A stretch of 16,116 nt of DNA from Lachnospiraceae bacterium UBA7182 (GTDB lineage: Bacteria > Bacillota > Clostridia > Lachnospirales > Lachnospiraceae), in contig DKVI01000063.1 in the NCBI GenBank assembly GCA_002491115.1, positions 9,706 to 25,821 on the forward strand. The letters run 5' to 3'. Below, piece by piece: positions 15,420 through 16,116 of this stretch (positions are counted from its first letter, which is position 1; the number at the start of each line of letters is the position of its first letter). The notes below the pieces were generated by a model. It searched no databases, was not told the origin of the DNA, and saw only the letters and a list, made by a program, of their open reading frames with translations. Made by a program: the position numbers and the translations under genes.

Positions 15420-15480
15420 ACAAAAAAACCATGTCAGCAAAACCCCATAAAATATTTCTCTGGGATTTTACAAACATGGT
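15420..15480 (-). terminator. LicT-controlled leader terminator
   Basis: On minus, ACCATGT (15474-15480) pairs with ACATGGT (15428-15434). An inner stem AAAATCCC/GGGGTTTT sits above an internal loop, and a run of seven T follows at once. Its first bases overlap the 3' end of the RAT, so the two structures cannot form together: the classic antitermination switch. Confidence 0.88.
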
Positions 15481-15506
15481 CACGCCTGCTCAACAGTAAC
15501 GCCGAC
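15478..15506 (-). promoter_or_regulatory. RAT: ribonucleic antiterminator target of LicT
   Basis: The 29-base element on minus contains GTTACTG and GAGCAGGCGTGACC, close to the BglG/LicT target consensus (GTTACTG then GCAGGC ending in ACC). It can fold as GTC/GAC, a bulged G, GCG/CGT, an internal TTA/G loop, CTG/CAG and a 5-base loop. That is the known two-internal-loop RAT shape with compensating base changes. Confidence 0.85.
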
Positions 15507-15521
15507 TCTTCAATCATGCTT

Positions 15522-15550
15522 ATTATAGCACCGGCGCTTTCTGTTGGCAA
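15522..15550 (-). promoter_or_regulatory. Promoter of the licT-bglP-bglA operon
   Basis: On minus, TTGCCA (15545-15550) and an extended -10 TGCTATAAT (TATAAT at 15522-15527) are 17 bases apart. The leader starts near 15515, just before the RAT. The -35 box is only 20 bases past the stop of the upstream ATPase gene. Confidence 0.85.
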
Positions 15551-15570
15551 GCAATATTTTCATATTTCCG

Positions 15571-16116
15571 TTAGAAATCTGTCCGCTCAATCACGCAGGT
15601 GTGCTTTTTACTTTTCTTATCATAATTGATCCCTGCCAGAAGCAGATCCCCGTGATAATCCTTCAGCGCCTCTACATAACGTCTCTCTTTGATCTGGGCG
15701 ATGGCGCCCTCGGCGCTTTTATCCCATTTCAGCTCGATCACCACGGCCGGTTTGTCCGCATACAGCTTTCTGGGGATCAGACAAATATCCGCGAAGCCTT
15801 TCCCGGCGGGCAGTTCCCGGATAACCGTATAGTATTCCCTTGCGAAATAAAAAGCCAGGTTGATCGTACAGCTCAGGGCGTTTTCATCATTATATTGAAG
15901 GATGGATATTTCTTCATGGGCCTGGTCAATGCCTTTTGCCACCGCCTCCCCGTTTCCCTTCCACAGTTCCTCCAGAAGCTTCCGGGAATGCTCCACGGAG
16001 CGGATCACTTCATGCCAGTCCATCGTGCTGATGGCGTTGACATATTCCTGGGACACCTCTTTGTTTGGAATGGAAACGGTTTTATCCTGCCAGTTGTAGC
16101 TTAAATAGCCCAGATG
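15571..16116 (-). CDS. AAA-ATPase with PD-(D/E)XK nuclease-like domain, C-terminal part (5' end outside window)
   Basis: The frame is open from the right edge to a TAA at 15571-15573, giving 181 residues. They are the C-terminal part of a PF09820/PF08011-type protein. Visible are LGYLSY, SIPNKEV, the signature LQYNDENALSCTINLAFYFA, then the nuclease-like core: GKGFADICLIP with the aspartate, VVIELKWDKSAEGA with E-x-K, and IAQIKERRYVEAL with the glutamine. The end is GDLLLAGINYDKKSKKHTCV and a few more residues. The ATPase domain should lie outside the window. The active-site residues look intact, although function in this family is unknown. No terminator follows before the licT promoter, so some read-through into the licT leader is likely. 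It is the full-sequence counterpart of the two relic tails. Confidence 0.9.
   Translation of the reverse strand, partial: HLGYLSYNWQDKTVSIPNKEVSQEYVNAISTMDWHEVIRSVEHSRKLLEELWKGNGEAVAKGIDQAHEEISILQYNDENALSCTINLAFYFAREYYTVIRELPAGKGFADICLIPRKLYADKPAVVIELKWDKSAEGAIAQIKERRYVEALKDYHGDLLLAGINYDKKSKKHTCVIERTDF

Noticed and set aside
15528..15550. A catabolite (CcpA cre) site at the licT promoter
   Set aside because: The closest match, around GAAAGCG, misses several conserved positions of the cre consensus, so I do not claim it although such control would make biological sense.

Overview
The window looks like a chromosomal segment of a gut-type Clostridia, most likely Lachnospiraceae. The evidence is AGGAGG-type ribosome binding sites before nearly every gene, sigma-A promoters with 17-base spacers, Clostridia-style proteins (GHKL/LytTR two-component pair, BlaI/BlaR1, LicT-controlled beta-glucoside PTS, PepD) and several ATPase/PD-(D/E)XK proteins typical of gut anaerobes. 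The genus cannot be fixed from the sequence alone. Most genes lie on the minus strand; only a Fic tail at the left edge and the two-component pair are on plus. No rRNA, tRNA, insertion sequence or CRISPR array was seen.

Layout from the left. (1) 1-1830: the 3' end of a Fic-family gene, a hairpin terminator, a decayed tail of a PD-(D/E)XK ATPase gene, and an AAA_14/DUF4143 ATPase gene with its own promoter. A nearly identical 43-base terminator hairpin lies on each side of this block. (2) 1849-4157: a ferritin gene with a strong promoter and an adjoining palindrome, then a larger AAA-ATPase-like/PD-(D/E)XK protein. (3) 4249-6428: a blaI-blaR1 operon whose promoter carries two repeat copies placed like BlaI operators. 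There is no beta-lactamase gene, and the BlaR1-like protein ends in roughly 29-residue repeats instead of a penicillin-binding domain. (4) 6471-8946: a 58-residue two-helix membrane protein divergent from an AgrC/AgrA-like histidine kinase and LytTR regulator, with a perfect inverted repeat between them. (5) 8943-10985: pepD followed by a DUF1810 gene, and upstream of pepD a second decayed nuclease-ATPase tail inside the leader. (6) 11041-15550: a complete licT-bglP-bglA operon with promoter, LicT-type antiterminator target (RAT), overlapping terminator and end terminator. (7) 15571-16116: the C-terminal third of another PD-(D/E)XK ATPase that runs off the right edge and matches both decayed tails.

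How it works together. The operon at 11041-15550 is a self-contained beta-glucoside uptake unit: the PTS enzyme imports and phosphorylates the sugar, the GH1 enzyme hydrolyses the phosphosugar, and LicT should open its own leader when substrate is present. The other modules look independent of one another. The recurring theme is copies and relics of ATPase/PD-(D/E)XK genes: three gene-length members of related architectures plus two orphan C-terminal tails in 16 kb. Functions of these families are not settled, and nothing here proves a new multi-gene system.
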